Notes under the pieces: generated by a model
The model's input: the letters and a program-made list of their open reading frames with translations, nothing else
What the model was told of the DNA's origin: nothing
The model's database searches: none
Part shown: positions 59,901 to 64,000 of the stretch, in pieces
How positions within the stretch are numbered: the first letter of the stretch is position 1
Layout: every line of letters starts with the position of its first letter
Made by a program: the position numbers and the translations under genes
From: Pempheris klunzingeri
Taxonomy: Eukaryota; Chordata; Actinopteri; Acropomatiformes; Pempheridae
DNA length: 64,000 bases
Assembly (NCBI RefSeq): GCF_042242105.1
Contig: NC_092016.1
Coordinates: 14,336,501 to 14,400,500, forward strand
Direction of reading: 5' to 3'

Positions 59901-61928
59901 CTTTACACCTCACAGCATCAGGCCGTCGGATCTCAGTGACAAATTTTGCAGCATCAAGGCGAATCTCAATGACGTTGTTGAGCAGAGCAAATGCTGGCGC
60001 CAGCGGGAAGGACGCCACAAAAAGTGACACGAACCCATACTGAATTACTGTAAACATTAAAACACACATAGTTAAAACCTGACATTGTGTGATTACAGTA
60101 GTCAATAAAAGAGTGAGCAGGAGACTAGAAAAGACTCACTCATTTCCATGTACTCTGGGCTCACGCCTTCAAAGGGCTCAAGGGCAAAGTCTTTGTCAAA
60201 TTGCTCCTTTGGTCTCTTCTCTTCTTCTTCATTCTCCTCATTTTCTGCAGCTCTTTTCTTTTTTTCTTTTTTCTCTTTTTCCTCCTGCATTGTTCTGTAC
60301 ATCTTTTTCAGCTTACTGGAAAAGGAGGATATAGAGTAAAGAGTATAGAGTCAGAGTAAATATAGCACAGACTAGAAATTTGGTAAATGAAGCAGTTTTG
60401 TGAGAAATTTATGTTTATAGAAGTAATATATGTATATGTATATATATATATATACACATACGGTATGAGGACTTCGAAGACATTGTTTTGGATGAGCTGC
60501 TTTCCGAGCATGATCATGCTGAGCTGGATGCACAACTCGATGAGGCAGCCTGGTGGAGCGCACTGTGGACAAAAAACACACATTTACTCAAGCCATAGAT
60601 GCATATCGACTACACATACAAATAAAAAATAACCACTAACCTAAAAATAACCACCGTGTGTCACTAAACCTACCTCCTCCATGCGATAGTCTCCAAAGAC
60701 GTAGACATAATCGCCAGGCCGCCCAGCAAACCTGTACAAAGACAGGACCAAGTCATATGATAAGGAACAAATCACGCAAAAGGTGAGAAGTGAGCAAAGT
60801 GAGATTTAATAATAGACACACACCTGCCCTTGAAGAAGGCCACATAGAAAATAGGTGCAAAGGCGTTCATGGATTTGAGAAAGAAAGACTTAAAGATCAG
60901 CCTCTCTTCAAACTCTTCTTTTGTCTTAGGAAGTTCTGTTGAAAAACAGATACAACAGTTTTTAGGTTCACTTGCTCATAATGGCATGTTTGAATTACAG
61001 AGAGTGACTTCCATTTGACTGTGTGTTTCCTAAATCAGTATCATGGACTTTCAAGCTGAAGTAACCTGTATTTTATAGTGTTACAGTTTATTTCATCATG
61101 TCTGTTTTTTGAAACTATGAGATCTAATGCATACAGGGGAATTACAGCTTCAACTCAACACATAGTGTATAGAAAAACAAAATGACCCTACAGGGCCAGA
61201 GCAATATTCCCAGTAAGAGTAACCACTGCTCAGTACTCAGCCAGAACAGACTCACCATCATAAATTCCATATCTATGACGTCAGCTAAAGATCAATGAAG
61301 ATTTTATTCTGTAGTGAAAGTTTTTTAGGCTTAAGATGACTTTCTTGTGGGATACAGTAGACAGTTAAGTTGTGTAAATTACATTATTAGAGGTATGCAA
61401 TGCAATGGTGAAATAATGGATTTCATACCTTTTCAGTGCCCTTTTGGTTTTGGTATATTAAGCAAGCTTTTTTTTCTAATTGCAATGAAGCAGGATTAAA
61501 AAGCTCAACCTAAAGCCTGACCAACATGAATAAAAAATTATTTATTGATCCACTTGTCACTGTGAGGAGTTAAAAAGTGTTTTTACTCCAAATACATGCT
61601 GTCACGTTCAGTCTCCAATTGCACATTTGTGCAGCCAAAACCCAGAGGCACTGAATCAACATTGTGAGTCGTGCGGCTTCCCTATTTAATTCTTTACTTT
61701 GTAGTGACATTAAACAGAATACCCAGTTCAGTGAGCCACACAGCGATGGCTCCATAGACCTCTTCCAGCACCAGGACGACAAGCATGTTCAAGACGATTC
61801 CTGTGGTGGTGACGGTCATCCTCACGCTGGCCTTGGCCTCGGGATCAGGGTTCATGGACCACACGCTTAACATGCAAATGCGATAAACTGCCACTCCAAA
61901 CACTGCCGAGAAGGTTACAAAGATCTGA

Positions 61929-62010
<82 letters not shown>

Positions 62011-63332
62011 CATTGAAGAGTGTTGACAAGAAGAATAGAAGAATATCTGTTTACTTTGATGACAATTCTTTGTGATGATTGTATCTTTTTAATATTTGGT
62101 ACATGTAAATATCTGTTTTTCATCTTTTCTTCACATTAGTCATTGTTATTATGCAATATCTCTTTAATCTTTACCACAGTTTTGTCTTTCTGTTATTCTA
62201 TTATTAGTATGGACTCAACTGTCTGAAATAAAGCGAGCTGATTGATATGGAAAATCATGTAGATAAATCAACAAATACTATGGGGAAAAACAGCTGATTA
62301 CTCTTAAATGCCTGATATCCTCATAAAACATAACAATAATCATAAAATATTGTGTGTTGAGCATTAGGGGGATCAACAATGAGGCAGATGGAGGTTAGAA
62401 AAGTAATAACATAAACAACAGAGTATATATGCAGTACCAGTAGTAGTAAGGTGGACACATTGATGAGGTAACCTGACAGGTGATCCTCAATGTCCAGGGA
62501 CTCTGGTTCTCGCTGTCAAGAAGAACATGCATATTACGTGAGTACATAGAGAAATATATGCCATTTATTGTAAGTATGTGCCTTCATGCATGCAGAGTGT
62601 GTGATGTGAGGTAATGCTGAGCACATGTTCTGCGCACACACATTATGTTTTCTGTCTGGCAGGTACATGTTTGCCACCTGAAAGGACAGAAATCCCCTCC
62701 CCTTCTTCCTCTCCCTCCTCCCTTCTCTCTCTCCATCAGTAATCTGAGCTAATCCCAGGCAGGTAAGCAGCTTTGGACTCAACCACCCACTGTAGGTGAA
62801 GGGGGTTTCCTCTTTATGCACCGACATAAACTCATACCGACAGAGTTAGTCTAGCATAACTTTACAATAGATGAAAAACTTAGACGGGCTGCCATATTTG
62901 ATTGTGTAGCAACAGTTGTTAACCTTCACTCAGTGTGGTGTAATCGAAGAAGAGAGATATGTGTTAGCACTCGCTACGAAGCAAGTTTAAATCACCGCAG
63001 TGGAACAGCCCTGCACTTTCCCCCAGCAACTCTGCCCACATAATGTCCTATCACACAGAGCAGTGCAGTGATACCTGGGAGGAAAGCATCTGGTCTGTTT
63101 CTCCATCTACACCATCAGCAGTTTGAGTCAACTACAACAGAGCAAAACATGCAGTGAGACACATTTGTCAGTAAAAAGTCGTTGCGTTAACTATGCGTGC
63201 AGTTTTTGCTCCATGTCATAAAATCTGAAAGACCACAAAAACATATAGATGCAATACCTTCTTCTTAGACTTTACTTTTATCTTAGCCTTTTTCTCCTGT
63301 AGAGCTTCTTCGTATTCAGGCCTCAGCTCCTC
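56304..63332 (-). CDS. Anoctamin (ANO1/ANO2-like, TMEM16 family), 3' part of gene, 14 exons
   Basis: Calcium-activated chloride channel or scramblase family, a multi-pass membrane protein. Exons in transcript order: 63258-63332, 63075-63131, 62438-62512, 61723-61924, 60824-60935, 60674-60731, 60462-60562, 60140-60315, 59895-60047, 59594-59646, 58857-59035, 58495-58600, 57118-57799, 56304-56974. All phases join and give about 899 residues. Family blocks seen are [84 protein letters not shown] and WMIPDVP. The five acidic residues of the ANO1 calcium site (one Glu in CLIEL, two in PEYME, Glu and Asp in IEIRLD) are all present. The match is to ANO1/2 rather than ANO5/6, and slightly closer to ANO2; the subtype is not settled. 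The 5' end is outside the window. The cytoplasmic tail is unusually long. A possible AATAAA lies at 55692-55697. Confidence 0.93.
57118..57799 (-). CDS. Anoctamin exon: last membrane helix and acidic Lys/Glu-rich tail
   Basis: 227 codons plus one base. The first 20 or so ([18 protein letters not shown]) are the last membrane helix and match ANO1/ANO2. ANO1/2-like sequence ends after about [10 protein letters not shown]. The next roughly 190 residues are low-complexity, dominated by Glu, Lys, Asp and Gly, with six near-copies of a six-residue unit of the type EMEKV[VG]. The exon ends [15 protein letters not shown]. The reading frame is open throughout and bounded by a good acceptor (CCCTACAG) and donor (G|GTAAGAG). 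This supports real coding despite the simple composition. Confidence 0.85.
57291..57389 (-). repeat. Coding minisatellite, 18-bp unit, in anoctamin tail exon
   Basis: About six tandem copies of an 18-bp unit (plus-strand form tttctccaactttttcca with small changes). They encode repeats of the EMEKV[VG] type. Because the unit is a multiple of three, copy number can change without breaking the frame. Confidence 0.88.
57901..58224. mobile_element. hAT-like MITE in an anoctamin intron
   Basis: About 320 bp bounded by inverted ends: AGGGATGCACCG on the left and, as reverse complement, AGGGATGCACTG on the right. The interior has the diverged 'ggtatccgggtgatactgac' type of sequence known from fish elements with this terminus. 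There is no coding capacity. It sits in the intron between the exons at 58495 and 57799. Flanking 8-mers are only weakly similar, so it looks old. Confidence 0.7.
60462..60562 (-). CDS. Anoctamin exon: pore and calcium-site helix 6
   Basis: Encodes [18 protein letters not shown] and on to NNVFEVLIP. The Glu in CLIEL corresponds to the ANO1 helix-6 calcium ligand (Glu654 in mammalian numbering, from memory). The following exon (60140-60315) carries a Lys/Glu-rich intracellular loop and then SPEYMEM with the two helix-7 ligands. That loop ([20 protein letters not shown]) is more charged than the mammalian equivalents I recall. Confidence 0.93.
61723..61924 (-). CDS. Anoctamin exon: membrane segment and EVYG re-entrant region
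   Basis: 67 codons plus one base. It begins [16 protein letters not shown], a membrane helix matching the ANO1 IAVTFAIVLGVIIYRI region, and ends with [14 protein letters not shown]. The acceptor (CGCGCTCAG on the minus strand) lies directly after a 76-bp GT repeat. The donor is G|GTATTC, and the next exon (60824-60935) restores [13 protein letters not shown], as in ANO1. Confidence 0.93.
61934..62009. repeat. (CA)n microsatellite touching an anoctamin splice acceptor
   Basis: 76 bp of near-pure CA, which is (GU)n in the anoctamin pre-mRNA. It ends within 10 bases of the exon starting at 61924. Confidence 0.95.
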
Positions 63333-64000
63333 CTGCGGCAAACACACGCACATGTTAAAGCACACGGGTAACGGATCACATCCGCTATGACAAAAATCTT
63401 TCTGTCACAATATTTCTGTTGGAGCTCTTCTTAACTTTACAGTATGGTGATTCAGTCACCAGTTACAGCTGCAGGAAATCACCAATTAACCTACAGCTAC
63501 GGCTACAGTATATTCTGACATTTTTGATGCATGGTATTTACAATTGTGGGTCCGTCCTACACAAGTCAGCATTCAATGATCTCATATCAAGAATTATTCA
63601 AATTTTAGCCTCGCAACAAGATGCCTTTTTTTTCAAAGGAAGCAGGCTGATATGGGTTGGATTTTCTGTCCAAACACAAACAAAGTTGTGGTTTACTGTT
63701 TCCTCATTAGAAGACACTATTCACTATAGTTATGAGTAAACAGGGTCTCCTCATGGACAGCTCAGAATATGTTTCTCAAATACAAAGTGAAGAGAAAAAT
63801 GTGGGTAATTTGCAAACATGCAGCTGATTAATATGCTGATTGCAAATAAGCCCCACTTAACAGTACATAAACAATTACTGTGAAACGGAATAATATTTGC
63901 ATGCAACACTGCAAAAAGATTCTTTGCAATATATTTTTTATTTTCTAATGTTCAGAAAATGTTTTTCTGATATTTTCAGATGTTGCTTATAAATATTCTG

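Noticed and set aside
61694..62123. Apparent Cys/Val-rich peptides near 61.9-62.1 kb
   Set aside because: They are translations of the CA repeat fused to intron or exon sequence. Only 61723-61924 is a supported exon.
1..64000. CRISPR arrays, operons, rRNA or tRNA genes
   Set aside because: Regularly spaced repeats with unique spacers are absent and the gene structure is eukaryotic. I saw no tRNA-like cloverleaf or rRNA sequence, although a tRNAscan run was not possible.

Overview
The window reads as teleost fish nuclear DNA. It has split genes with GT-AG introns, long (CA)n and (GT)n microsatellites, a Tc1-like transposon of a type common in fish, and several short non-autonomous DNA transposons. 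All five protein-coding genes lie on the minus strand, so transcription runs from high to low coordinates. I assembled the exons by hand from splice signals, reading-frame continuity and recalled family sequences. No alignment or database search was run.

Layout from right (5' of the transcripts) to left. (1) 56304-63332: the last 14 coding exons of an anoctamin of the ANO1/ANO2 type, whose 5' part lies beyond the window. (2) 50233-53507: a complete ten-exon ceramide synthase of the CERS2/CERS3 type, 373 residues. (3) 45497-49496: complete eight-exon cfap161, a ciliary microtubule inner protein, 293 residues, with a good X-box in its promoter. (4) 35842-40717: a complete eight-coding-exon choline transporter of the SLC5A7 family, 545 residues, with a likely non-coding first exon near 44.0 kb. 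(5) 30609-30705 and 21536-22099: coding exons 1 and 2 of an IGF1 receptor gene. Its intron 1 is 8.5 kb. Its intron 2 fills the rest of the window to position 1, and all later exons are outside.

The first 21.5 kb is therefore intronic. Its only clear gene-like content is a decayed Tc1 transposase (element 6518-7739), plus a MITE and microsatellites. The stretch from 30.7 to 35.8 kb holds the CpG-rich igf1r promoter/5'UTR and then intergenic sequence without recognisable genes.

The genes are not an operon or one pathway. They cover growth-factor signalling, choline uptake, cilia, sphingolipid synthesis and calcium-activated chloride or lipid transport. The least ordinary feature is the C-terminus of the anoctamin. 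After the last membrane helix it carries about 430 residues: an acidic Lys/Glu segment with an 18-bp coding minisatellite, then a proline/serine-rich tail holding two copies of a module with an Arg-Cys-Ser-Thr-Leu-Pro core. Other points of note are a 76-bp (UG)n tract against an anoctamin 3' splice site, a (CA)n tract directly after the ceramide synthase stop codon, a U19 tract just upstream of the igf1r start codon, and a perfect 24-bp palindrome upstream of cfap161.
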